Shown: positions 11,201-25,299 of the stretch, piece after piece | Numbering within the stretch: the stretch's first letter is position 1 | Layout: each line of letters starts with the position of its first letter | Origin: Acanthochlamys bracteata | Taxonomy: Eukaryota > Streptophyta > Magnoliopsida > Pandanales > Velloziaceae | Length of the DNA: 64,000 nucleotides | Reading direction: 5' to 3' | NCBI GenBank assembly: GCA_019914995.1 | Contig: CM034132.1 | Coordinates: 4,342,501-4,406,500 of the forward strand | Position numbers and translations under genes: made by a program | Notes under the pieces: model-generated | The model's database searches: none | The model's input: only the letters and a program-made list of their open reading frames with translations | What the model was told of the DNA's origin: nothing

Positions 11201-12774
11201 AGGAGATCAGACAGATGGATCGTCTTCCTGTGCCAACATTCAATCGATTTAAGCTGGACAATCGTCCTACTTCATTTAGAGTTCTTTCTCCCTTGCCAAC
11301 TGATTTAGAAAATGTAAGTTGCTTTTCTTTGCAGCTCCTACTGCCTTCTTTACAGTCTACCTGCCTATTTACTTGCATAAGTAATATTGCCGGCTGTATT
11401 GTCTATGTTATGATCATGGGTCTTGCTTTATATCCTCTTTGCCAACCTTTCTATTAATAGCATTTTCTCAGCTCAGTTGAATTTTGCATTACATATTTAG
11501 CTCCCTCACTTGAATGAGTTACAAAGTAAAAGAAGGGTGTGTGCATCTCTCCTACTTCATGCCCAACTTTTAATGACATGTTTCATAATCCTAAAGAGAT
11601 CTAAAAGTCTGGAAAGAAATCTAGGAATTGAAGTATGCATCTGTATGAAAAGTCTTTATAACAAATGCATTTCTGATCATAAATTTCATGTCAGGAGTAT
11701 AAGCAATTGCATACTTGCACGTAAAAGTCTTAACATAGTCAGAAAGTATGACCCTGTAATACTGAAAATACTATAACCCTGCTATTTTGAGATAGAGATT
11801 TTATGCTTGAAAAACAGGCAGCTATGAAACACTTATGTATTATTCTAAATCAAGAAGCAATCTAGCACTATGTAAATATAAAGTTCATTATAGGAGGCTT
11901 TTTACTTTGCATGCTTAATCCGATCGACATTCTACAATGACCTTCAAAAGCATATTTGTAAAAATTGCCATCAGCATTATGACTCGTGGTTGGATTGCAT
12001 TGCTTATTGAAATGTGCTTATTAGTGTATGTGCTCTTGTGATTGTTATTGCTTTAAGATTATTTCAGTTTCTGGTTCTCTCTGTTCAAGCCCTTAAAGAA
12101 GTGTGCTTTTGAGCTTTGATTTAGATAATAGGCAAGGTCACCGATGCTCCTTTTATCATATGTTTGCTGATAATAGTTCTCTCTTTTTTCTTTTTTGACT
12201 TATACTACATTTTTGGTAATGTCATTTGGTAATTTTGTAGGAAGCTAGTCTGAAGGAACACTTTTCACCATTTGGGGAAATCTTGTCCATTGTACTTGAA
12301 TACCCAGAAGTCTGTTCTGAGACCTTAGACTCACAACAAGTTCGGTGCTCTTCTGCTTGTATAAGTTTTGCAACAAGACATGCAGCTGAAAAGGCATTTT
12401 TGGCTGGGAAGACATGGAAAGGTCATAGTTTAAGGTTAGTCTGGCTAACACCAAAGTCTAGTAATGCATCGTCATCTCATGAAGAATCTCTTAGCCCGAA
12501 GGTCTCTACAAGTTTCAAAGTGCAAGACAAACCATTGGCAAATGGTTCATCTGTGTCACCTGAAAGCCCAACAAGAACTAGTGGAATGAATGTTCCTGAA
12601 ATGGAGGTTAAACATGTGGCTTCCGGTTTGCCTGTTGAGCCTAACTCGTCTTTACCAACCTCTCAATCAGTTCCTGCTGAAGTGTCACTTGAAAAATCCA
12701 GCTTAGATGATTCAGTGGTCGAGGATGGTATAAATACTACATATTCCCAATTAGGTAATGATCTTTCGAGATGA
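5277..12774 (+). CDS. C3H41: CCCH zinc finger / RRM protein, C3H41 and RBM26/27 family
   Basis: Six exons join in frame: 5277-5332, 5854-5972, 7384-8300, 9589-10710, 11020-11313 and 12241-12774, giving 1,013 residues. All junctions are GT-AG. Residues 1-75 form the PWI-like helical domain (starts MKFEEASLIRYLVENLTPL). Residues 115-300 are an acidic, Arg/Ser and Gly-rich linker. A C-x8-C-x5-C-x3-H finger lies at about 334-353, RRM1 at about 567-645, a Glu/Lys/Arg-rich coiled coil at about 704-738, and a divergent RRM2 at about 820-905, split by the last intron. This order matches plant C3H41 (At3g27700) and animal RBM26/27, which work with the nuclear exosome poly(A)-tail targeting machinery; the plant role is less defined, and nuclear RNA binding is inferred. 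The C-terminus is uncertain: a donor at 12755 and acceptor ending at 13151 could replace the last six residues. Confidence 0.93.
9442..9539. repeat. Tandem duplication of about 49 bp in intron 3 of the C3H41-like gene
   Basis: Two adjacent copies share TTGAAATATCTTAGAGCTG, then a variable core, then CTTTGATGGATTTTGTTT. They lie just upstream of the exon 4 acceptor (AG at 9587-9588). They stay open in the exon 4 frame, which makes the reading frame appear to begin earlier than the real exon. Confidence 0.8.
10815..10944. repeat. Imperfect tandem repeat, 48-bp unit, 2.7 copies, in intron 4
   Basis: Units beginning CCTAATTTTCCTTGG start at 10815, 10863 and 10911. The first two continue through a TTCCATGTGA word, and the third is cut short after TTTGTTCC. 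The array lies wholly inside the short fourth intron (10711-11019) of the C3H41-like gene and makes up over a third of it. Confidence 0.8.
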
Positions 12775-15700
12775 AATAGTTTTACGTTCTATATGTTTTA
12801 GTTATCTCTCACGCGAGACTTGAGATTGGTCTACTTAGCATAATAGGCGTCAATTACATGCATCAAAAATATGAAACCTCTTAATCTTTGCAAATGATTC
12901 TTCTTAGTCATGTTGACTGGATTTTTTCAAGTTTGGATGAATTTTGTGTTGTTAGTTTGGCTTACTTGAGCTGTTTTTCTGGCACTTCCGAAATATGGAT
13001 TTCTTATAATTATCCTTGAACTAGAAAGTCTTTTAAGGAGCACCTTCCTCCCGTTTTTCACCTTCTTGATTAACTCCAGTTTAATGTTCTAAAGAAAATT
13101 ACCAATTGACCTGCCTATGGTACTTAGAAACAAAGTATTCTTGTGTTACAGGTGATGTGAATCTGTAAACAAACAAAACAGCAAACAACAACGTAATGGG
13201 TTTTTGTATCACTGAATTCAGGAACATCAAGTTAACTATTAAAATTCAGTGCTTAAACATCTGGTTGTCAATGTTGTAGAAAATGGAGTCCCATAGCCTT
13301 TTGAGTACCCTACTGTGCAATGAGGTTTAGTCTTGCATGAGCTTGGGCCAAAGCTGTAATGTGGCTGGTGGCTTAAACCCTTTTGTCTAAGACTCAACGA
13401 ACTGTCTATCATTGTTGAAATTTTGACTGGTTGGATGATGTGCAGTGGGTATAGAAGGGAGTTGCAGAAGCTGCTAACAAGTAGAAAGCAAATTAGGTGA
13501 TGATAACCAGTAGATGTAGAGAAGTGGGACGGGTGGGCAGAATTGGAAGCATATGCTATTGGGGAAAGGTAGGCTGAGATTGAAGTTGGCACCAAGATGC
13601 TGGAGAGTTGAGTCTGCGGCATGCCAGAGGTGTACACATTCTCGAATAATGTTAGACTACTCTGCTTTGTGAAAATTTGAAGCGTCTGCTTTGCATTAAC
13701 TATTAAGGATATTGTAAATGAAAGTGCTCCTCCTTAAGGGACGAACATGTAAATGACAATCCTCCTTATCACCCTTTTAAGGGGCTATTTATTCGACATG
13801 TGAAAAATGTCCTATCTTACTAGATTTTGTAGTTTTTCCTTGGTATCAGATTTTTCTCACTTTCATTCAGAAGGCACAAGCTTTGCAACAATAATGTTTC
13901 TTAGTGAATTATTCTTGGTATGGCTATGATCTCTAAATCTTTGAAAGCAGTCATAAAGAACTAATTGTTTCTTCAGATTTATCCCTAAAACAATTTTAGT
14001 TACACGCAAGTGTGTCCTAGTTAATTGGTTAACGATCATAAGCTGTCTGTGATTTGATAAGGTTCAAGTTAACACTTTGTATTTGGTGGTTTCAACTTTC
14101 ATGGACTAGATAAGACATGCTTGTTTTATTTTCTTATGATTTCGGAACTTTAACATTGTACCTTAATCCTCTAGGCTGACATTTTTGTGAGCCAACACAA
14201 CAAAGGTTGCGCCGCTGCCTTGGGTCTGAGTTTTGGAGATTATAATTCTTCCCTTTAGATGGCTAATATATACACATGCTTTACTGTAGAATCATGGGTG
14301 CCTTATTGTTTCGAGTAACAGTTTGCTTACTGATATTTTATTAACTGGAGTATAAGGTGAAAGAACTTTAAACTTGACTCGGAAGTTTTAGTCTAGTTTT
14401 GGTCCAATAAAGGGGTCCTACATATGTGCTTTATACTTTCCGTATAGATGTAAATTTGTCCAAAGAGTTGTAGTTTGTTAGCTGTTTTGTTCATGTATTT
14501 ATCAATAAGTTTATTTGGTATTTTGACAGTATTCTGAGTTATTTTATGCCCATGAATCTATCAAAATCCTAATGGCAATCCAAATTTCAAATAGATGGCA
14601 GTGTTCATGTTCATTTTCTTCTCCAGGCAATAAATTTGTTGATAAGCACTAAATAGACTCTTCAAATGCTGGAATCTTGCAAATCTTGTATATCCACATA
14701 CCATGATTTTATTTGTTGGTTCTCTTTAGTCTATTGAATTTCATTTTTAAATGTTGCTTTTAGAAAGGAGAGGGAACCAAAATAAAAAAGGAAACCTAGG
14801 GGGAAGGAGAGGTCGTTTTAGAAGATTTTCATATATTGCAAATATTTGTTAGTGAGAAAGTAAAGAGAAAAGATGGATTTTTCATCGAGGAAAATAAACA
14901 AAAAGAGTATTACAAAGATGATGGCTGAAAAACAATATGAGCTTGTCGAGGGGTGAGGGCAAAAGAAAAACAAAGAAGGGGCAATGCAAGCTTCGATTGT
15001 TTCATTCTGATATATACAAGTTTTACTTATGTTATTCCACTTATGACGAGATGTAAGCAAACTGTGTTCCTATCCGAGCTCTAAATTTGATTTTGTTTTC
15101 ATTGGTTGACAATGATATAATGTCTGTGCTAACTAGAGGCTTGGCAGATTATCTTGAGCTGTGAACAATTTGTTTTTGGTGCTCTGTTTATGCCAAGGTT
15201 TTTGGACTTAGAAATAAAGTTGTGGTTATGCTTCAAGAAAATCAGTTTGTGCTGTTGCAAAGTGCAGTTGCTGAAAGCTTGTGTATCTGTCTTTTAAGAG
15301 TTTTAATGATCGGTTCACTTAAAGGTTGTGTTTTGTGGATCAAATCTGTACTGTGAGAATTAGATCGGTTTTGGGAGTGCTTATTATTTTCTTATTTTTT
15401 ATTTTCACTCCGATTTTATATTTTATATTTTTTAATAAATTTTTTTATTTTAGAAGGTACAAAAAAAGTTTATTTTAAAAAAAATTTAACTATTTTTCGT
15501 TTAAAAAAAAATTTTTTTCTAATAATTTTTCCTAGTCTTGGCGCCTCTTGCATTTTGATTTCAGATTTTAGGCAGCTTCCTTTCCAATCTTTTGAACTCT
15601 ATTTTTTAAAATTTATTTTTAATATAAAATAAATAATATTTTTATTAATTTTTTAAATTATTTTTAAAATCTACTATTATTATAAAATTTATATTAAAAA

Positions 15701-17957
15701 ATTTTATGAAATATTTTTTATTTTGAATTTAATTTTTTTAATTTATTTTTAAAAAAGTGAGTTTATGTTAAGGTAAGCATACTCTTGTAACAAACATCTC
15801 AACAGTTTTCTAGATGTATAGAATATTCTTTGGTTTAAATGACATATCGTTTTCATCTTTTTATTACTACATTGTTCATCACATTTTTCCTTTTCGCTTT
15901 TGTTTCGAGTAACCGTTGTTTATTACACGTGAAATTCCTGTGGTCTAATTATTTCTTCCAGAAAGTATTGCCACAAACAGTTCATGCGGTAACTAAATTT
16001 CCTTCAGCAACTTGGGAGAAAAATTTCTTTCTGCAGCATGTTGGCATATTCGGCTCGGCTTTTCTTTTTATTTTATTTTAAGTTTTCATTTTATATTTTT
16101 AATAAAATTTTATTTAAAAAGTTTGAAAGTATAGAAAATTTTATTATTATTATTTTTTATTTTAGAATTTTTTTTCAAAAGTATTTTCAAACGTACACTT
16201 ACTCTATGTTAGTCTGTCGTAAGGGTAGCTTGACTATAAGCTTTAATGACGGCAAACAGGATTTGTCATGTAGTATATTCATATTGGCAATACAGAGGCT
16301 AGCTAATCTTGTTATATCTCCAACCGAGAGAGCATCCGTATCAGTATGGTAATGAATTATACAGATTTTCGTGTTAAAGGGGATAATGTCAAAGACAATA
16401 GTTGTTTCAGGCTGATCATGTTGATTTTATTTCGAAAGATACAGATTGCTTGCTTGTTCTAGAAATTCTGCTGCTTGCTGTCCGCAATTCCGAATGATCG
16501 TAGTCATTGCTTGCCTTTGTTCGATCTCCTATCAAATGATTGTAAGCGCATGCCGTCTTCTGTTTCTTTGTCCATATCGTGTCGCAGTCTGATAGTAAAA
16601 GTTGTGATCTTCTTGCCACAACAAATAAATAAATAAATAAAGATTTACTTGTTCTTTTTTTTTGGAGTCAAAAAATAGTTTTCTGACAGCGAGTGCAAAT
16701 GATTTTGGGTTGGTTATTCTCTCAATATCTTAGATTAACATGGGCAATAGTAATTTCGCAGAATTTGTTAAATTTTTTTTCTAAGAGATGAGACCCTATT
16801 ACAATCATCTATTTGGTAAGAATGTCTAGTTCTCCTTTGGATTTATATATATGCTTAGCTAAGAAATATCACCAATCTTTATTAGGATCACTCTTTGGGA
16901 GTAGCATATCTAGATTTTTTTTTCTTTACATGAAATATCTAAATAATTAAGAGTTACAAATATATATATAATTTAGATTTCTTATCTTCTTAACACACTT
17001 TTGACTAAATCCAATTCAAAGAGAGATTTGGAATTGGATAGGGCCTCAATGTGTCGTAATTTAGAAAGTGCTCCTATAAATAGAAATGATATTCATGCAC
17101 AAAGCATCCCAACCAAGAGAACAAGAGGAGTCAACGAAACAAATTCATATTTTAACTCTATCGTTCATCTCTAAACGAAGAATGTCTTATCCCTTTTCAA
17201 TTTATATAAGAATTCAGGCGATTATTTATATTAACTCCAATACAGAGAACATTGGTGTATTCTTAATGGCCAATATACATGTTTTTGTTATAACCAATTA
17301 TGCTTTGAACTGTCCCAGCAATGTCGTTACCCTCGAAGAATCATGTTTTCAGTTGTTGAGATCTCCTTGAGAAATTATTGTTTGGGGGTGAACGAGAAGG
17401 GCAACGGCCTACATGCTTTCAACGAATCTAGGATAGACAAGTCATCACCACCTCACACAAACCATAAATGCTTAAAACTATTAGTTCCCACTTTTAAGCG
17501 TCCTTTGGTTATGATAATAATGATGAAGATTGAATTATTTGTATTTGACTACAAGAAAGTAAAAATAAAAACAAAATTTGCTTTTGCATATCCTTCGCAT
17601 CATTATCTGTTTTGTTTTCTCACAATTGGCGCCATTGATTTGGAATTGGCCCTACCAAAAAATCCAGGAAGCATATGCCTTTTGTTATGTTCATTCCTTT
17701 ATGTTATCTTATCTTCGTGTCATGCCATGCCATGCAATAGCAACCTAGGGGAAATCTAGTTTAAATCTCAATCCAAATATTCTAGCTAGTCTTTTGATTT
17801 TGATTCTCCTCAAATAATAACAACTAGAGAGGCCACTAGTTCAAGTAATTTTCAGTTTTCTACATTGCTATTGTTTGTATCAAGATTGTTATAATTATAT
17901 CTCAATCAACCTCTACTTATATGGTAACATTACTATGAGACTAGTTGCAAGCCTGAA
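12775..17957. other. Intergenic spacer, no recognisable gene
   Basis: This spacer follows the C3H41-like gene. It starts with its probable 3' UTR, including a possible alternative last exon at 13152-13168. Short open frames, such as one of 132 codons on the minus strand at 13239-13637 and two on the plus strand between 17086 and 17759, show no family resemblance and lack coding bias. Very AT-rich stretches lie at 15400-15760 and 16060-16200. A (AATA)n-like run sits at about 16622-16640. Confidence 0.6.
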
Positions 17958-17960
17958 TAA

Positions 17961-18245
17961 GGGTGTGTTTCAAATGCCCGTAACTGAGTTACGTGAAAGT
18001 GAAAAATAGAAAGTGGAATTTCTTGAAAAATAAGTTGGAAGTGGAGTTTAGTTTTTATGTTTTAATTGATTGTTGAAGTGGGTTGGAAGTGAATTGAAAA
18101 AAAGAAATATAGTGGAACTTGAGTTCCACTTGTATAGAACTGGGAACTCGAGTTCCCAGTTCCATTTACAATTAAAACAAAGGAAGTGAGTGGAACTCCA
18201 ATTCTGGCGGGAGAAAGTGGAGTTCCACTCACTTGAAACACGCCC
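17961..18245. mobile_element. PIF/Harbinger (Tourist-like) MITE, copy 2
   Basis: The 285-bp element begins GGGTGTGTTTCAAATGCCCG and ends CTTGAAACACGCCC, and is flanked by TAA on both sides (17958-17960 and 18246-18248). It matches the copy at 3887-4183 at both ends and inside (GTGAAAGTGAAAAATAGAAAG against GTGAAAGTGAAAAGTAGGAAG). A local palindrome of repeated GGAACT/AGTTCC words near 18115-18165 could fold into a stem. There is no ORF of interest. Confidence 0.87.
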
Positions 18246-18248
18246 TAA

Positions 18249-19890
18249 GATGAGAGGGTTAAGATAAAGGATTTGCCATAGTATATTTTTATAAAACTTT
18301 TGTAATTTGATTTGATTCATATTTAAAGATTAATTCTCAATCAATTTTAAGTATTCTAATTTACTTAAACGTATGATCATTTTTTTTTTCTAAACAACAC
18401 TTTAGTATTAGTTAGATAACACAATCATTTCATACTTCACATTAAATTTGGAATTAGTTCTATTGAAAAGATTGAAAAATAAAATTATGGAATCAGTATA
18501 GATCTTAAGAGCAATAAAATAAATGATTCACCGCTTCGCAACATCGAAAGGGCGAAATTTTTTAGCGAGGCAGAGCAGCAAAGAAGAGCGAAATTGCAGG
18601 CAAAACAACGAAAGATAAAATGATGCTAAGGAGGAGCAACTATATAGAGCAATCATATCACAGACAGAGCATATCAACATAGACTACGAATTCCATGGGC
18701 TGCAGTTAAGCAAATAGAGTGATGTAATCAACGAAGTCGAAGTCAGAGCAGACAGCGAGGAGCCAAGGAGAAACCTATAAAAGAAGAAAAAGTCTTGTGG
18801 AACGCAAAGCCGAATGGACTGGAGACTAATTTTGATGAAACGTTTTTTTTTATATTTTTGAACCTAATTCAAATTGATCCGGACGAATAGTTCAACTATT
18901 AACTAAAAAATCTTTCGAATCAATCTAAATCAAAACGGTTCGTCTATTTGAACGACTTATTTATAAATCCGGACGGTTTTAGATTTCGTATTGATAATTT
19001 TTTGATCAATTCAAATGGTCCAATCTGAATCCAGCAATACTACTCTTTCTAGTCTCTCCGGCTTCTACTCTAATAAGAGTCTTTATCATTTCTTTGTTTC
19101 TATCATTTGTTTATCATATTGATACTCTAGACATTTACCAGCATTTGACTCCATGATGGCTTCTTTCAATCCTTCCCTTTGGACCATTTTCTCTTTTTTT
19201 TAAAAAAAGAGGAAAAAGTAAGAGAGAAAGCAAGTTATTGATATTTATTGACAAAGGATCTGAAGATATCTGAACCGTCCAATCAGAAGGCCATCTGAGG
19301 ATCTTTGTGGTGTTCACAAACTCTGTGCACACAACAGAAAAAAGAGAAAAAAAAAACAAGAGTCCAAACAATGGCTCAACTCAAAGATTTCATCCACGTT
19401 AATATTATTTTTAACTTAAAAAATATATAATCATTTTAGTATATATAAATTATTATAGTTAACTTGTTTTAAAATTCAAATTTATGAAAGTTTTGAAAAA
19501 ATAAAAAAGAGATGAAACAAATTATGGTAAGTAATTTCAAATCATAAGCTGTTAACGTTTTCTTTATTTTCCCTAAAGATTTTACTAAAGAACAAGTGTT
19601 GCTATCACAATTGTTATTATTAGTAGATAATGATTCAAAGTGCATGTCATGCTCATGGGACGCAGTTGAGATTTCTTTCTGTAAAGCTCATGAACTGAAA
19701 GTAACAAATTCTTGTCTAAATACTTTAAGAGAATTATCATAGATTACATGTATAGGATTAGATTGGTTTAATATGTTAATAAGATTTAAGTAAATATCTC
19801 AGTTCCACTTTGCTCGTTCGATTGAATTAATTTATCTTCAAGGAATCTGTTTCCAAAACAATAAAAGAAATAAAAAGTTTCTTGAAAGGA
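18249..19890. repeat. Spacer and TAR2 distal promoter with old repeat fragment
   Basis: No gene is recognisable here. A segment at about 18845-19050 holds repeated CCGGACG, TTCGAAT and GATCAATT words and includes the copy of the dispersed repeat also found at 4437-4518. The DNA at 18480-18800 is purine-rich (GCAAAGAAGAGCGAAATTGC and similar) without an open frame. The rest is AT-rich and unremarkable. Confidence 0.45.
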
Positions 19891-19891
19891 A

Positions 19892-19900
19892 GTATATAAA
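19892..19900 (+). promoter_or_regulatory. Candidate TATA box of the TAR2 gene
   Basis: GTATATAAATTC lies about 715 bp upstream of the TAR2 start codon and is followed by a pyrimidine- and purine-patterned leader without other strong TATA motifs. A start site about 30 bp downstream would give a leader of nearly 690 nt unless it is spliced. The assignment is inference from motif and position. Confidence 0.4.
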
Positions 19901-20516
19901 TTCACTGAGACCACTGAACTGATTACCCAGACGCCACTCTGCAACCTTGTCCTTTGTTACTCGGACAACTCAGCTCTGCTTTTGGGCAGAAGAGAAAAAT
20001 AAACTGAACATAGAGAGAGAAAATAAATGAAAGATCCCACAAATCGAAGTAATAGTAGTATTGAAATTTGAGGACGGGATGTTTCTGTCCTAAGATGGTT
20101 TTCATTTTCTCTTTGTTTGAGGCGAGGAGAAAAGAAAAAGGTTGCAGCTTTCCGTTCGGGAGAATCTGTAGTTTTTAAATCTTCAGACCGAAAAAAAAAT
20201 GGTTGTTTTCTGTTATCAAGATTCAGGATGTGAGCGGGTATTAAGGTCTTAGTTCTTTTCTTTCTAATCTTAGAGAAGCAAGCGATCTCAGAGAAAGGAA
20301 ATCAAGATTCAGAAGAAAAACTCCCAACTTTAATTTGAAGAACAACACCCAAGTCCAGCTTCATTGATTCTTTTTGGAAAGAATTAAAAGCTTTTCATGT
20401 TTTTCCGAACCCACCAGTATGGCAACTTAATTGATACATCTTCTTCTTCAACTTTTGGTAAGTAAAATCAGAGAACGCATTAAAGATTCTTTTTCCAGAT
20501 TTTTCATCAACGGTTG

Positions 20517-20603
20517 ATGATTTTCTTTCTCTTCTTTCGGGGCTCAACCATCTGTCAATCAACAGAAACAGAAACACAGCCGACTCCTTCAATAAGAGAA
20601 TAG
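20517..20603 (+). other. Upstream ORF, 28 codons, ending 6 nt before the TAR2 ATG
   Basis: An ATG at 20517 opens a 28-codon frame ending in TAG at 20601-20603, only six bases before the TAR2 start at 20610. Other short frames precede it in the probable leader, for example ATG at 20397 ending at 20465. If the leader is transcribed unspliced from near 19925, several uORFs would limit TAR2 translation. A good donor (TTTTG|GTAAGTAAAA, near 20458) hints at a leader intron that could remove some of them. Confidence 0.45.
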
Positions 20604-20609
20604 AAACTT

Positions 20610-23505
<2,896 letters not shown>

Positions 23506-24690
23506 AGCTACCAAGACATTTTTCATTGCTTCGTGTGAGATTCTGCGGTAAAATATTTTGTATGAGGGAAGGATTTAAATTATTCTCTAATAATTGGACT
23601 GTATTCAAATTTTGGAAACAGTAAGTGACTATGAGACTACAACTAAAATCTTAGTTATATCTCATTGTTCTTATATATGGAATGAGTAATTTGGTCTATA
23701 TACTGAACGGCTACTGTTTGACTATGGAGTAGTTTGGAGTCTCTGATCTTTTTTATTTTTCTTTATATAGCACAGAAAACATAGACTAACTACTCATTCC
23801 ATATTAAGTAGTAATTTTATGCATGTTAACATTATTGGACATAGTTTCATTACATACCTTGCGTCGGTAGGGCACGTCTCCCCTTTCTGAACTGCGACGG
23901 AGCTGTTTTTATTCTTAGGTCACCCATTCCATGAATGGAGATAATGCTGCACGGTCCTTTGTGTTGATCCAAAATAAGGAAAGAATTAAGGATGTATAGT
24001 TTGCAACTATAAAGATTAAAATATCATCATGAACAATAGCAAATCAGGTAGGTAGGACAGAAGTAGTCAAATAAGTTCTCCAAGTTTGGAAGTATTATGA
24101 ATTTTAACGGAGGAAGCAATGCTTACTCCCGTCGGGAATGTCGACTGTTGCTCAGTACTTCAGTTCATCTCTAGATAACTATCAATTTCCGGCAGTTTGA
24201 AGTTTGAACATCATCATCTTACTTTGTTGATTAACGGATTATAATTTTGTTTAGATGATTTTTTTTTTAAACATCTCAAGATTGCTTCATAACATTCACT
24301 ATGACCTCAATGAAGTATTGGTGAATCTGACTTTGGGTAAAGTTCAAATTTAGACACATTTTTCGTACTTCCTCACATGAATGGTTCACCAAGTTGGCTT
24401 TTTTAGAGTGCCTTTTTTTTTTTTTTTTTTTTTGTCGTAACTTAATAAAAAGTGACTTACTAGGAGCAGTAGTATTTGAAATGAGTTTATTTTTATTTTT
24501 ATTTATGTGTATTTCAAAGTGAGGTGACAGTGATTTTTTAGTTAAAAAAAGAGTTATGAGATGAAAAGAATTCACCTATGTCTGGATTAGCTAGGATTTC
24601 GAGATGGGAATCGAGGTCAACCCATGCTATACTATTTTGTTGGTTTGGTAAAAGTGACTATTTGACTCTACTAACTTCACGCACGCGCAC
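23506..24690. other. TAR2 3' region and spacer, no gene seen
   Basis: This stretch holds the presumed 3' UTR of TAR2 and then AT-rich spacer. An uninterrupted T run of about 21 bases lies at 24413-24433. A GC-richer patch at 23860-23910 (GCGTCGGTAGGGCACGTC) has no recognisable structure or reading frame. Confidence 0.5.

Positions 24691-24692
<2 letters not shown>

Positions 24693-24744
<52 letters not shown>
24693..24744. repeat. (TA)n microsatellite, about 26 units
   Basis: A perfect alternating TA run ends directly against the left edge of the foldback element that starts at about 24745. A shorter TA run (near 25295-25305) lies beyond the right edge, so the element probably inserted into a TA tract. 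Confidence 0.95.
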
Positions 24745-24747
<3 letters not shown>

Positions 24748-25290
24748 GAGATAGGGGCACTTCAATTTTTATGCACATTTCAGAGCACTCCACGGCCGTT
24801 TGTGGCTGTGGAGACCTTCAAATTCAATCTCTACCATTGGATATAAAGAATTACGAGTCATATATAGGAAAAAAATAGGGGCACTCTAATCTTTATACAC
24901 ACTCCAAAGCACTCTATGGCCATTTGTGGCCGTGGAGACCTTCAAATCCAATCTCTACCGTTGGATATGAAAAACTACGAGTCGTTAACATATTCACAAA
25001 ATTTTATCTCGATCGGACTACGAATAGACCTTCATCCGGTCACTTGATAATGATGACACAAATAGTAAAAGTTAACAAAATATATATATTTCTTTTTTTA
25101 GTCATCTTGATCAAATGGCTAGATGGAGATCGATTTGTATTCCGATTCAGATAAATTTTGTCAGCATGTTAATGACTCGTAATTCTTCATATCCAACGGT
25201 AGAGATTGAATTTGAAGGTCTCCACGGCCACAAAAGGCCGTGGAGTGCGCTGGAGTGTGCATAAAAATTGGAGTGCCCCTATTCTTTCAC
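24745..25290. mobile_element. Foldback element with nested direct duplication of its arm
   Basis: The right end, read in reverse, is AAAGAATAGGGGCACTCCAA, and two left-hand copies match it: one at 24745 (GAGATAGGGGCACTTCAA) and one at 24867 (AAAATAGGGGCACTCTAA). From 24867 the left arm runs through CACTC, TGGCCGTGGAGACCTTCAAA, CTACCGTTGGATATGAA and ACAAAATTTATC-like words. The right arm mirrors all of these back from 25287. Each arm is about 190 nt, leaving only a small AT-rich loop near 25060-25100, so a transcript would fold into a very long hairpin. The extra left copy (24745-24866) repeats the first 120 nt of the arm in direct orientation. No ORF lies inside. A non-autonomous foldback or Mutator-like MITE fits best. 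Confidence 0.82.
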
Positions 25291-25299
25291 TATAGATAT

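Noticed and set aside
13239..13637. 132-codon minus-strand open frame downstream of C3H41
   Set aside because: Ser/His/Pro-rich with no recognisable domain, no splice context and no neighbouring exon; treated as chance.
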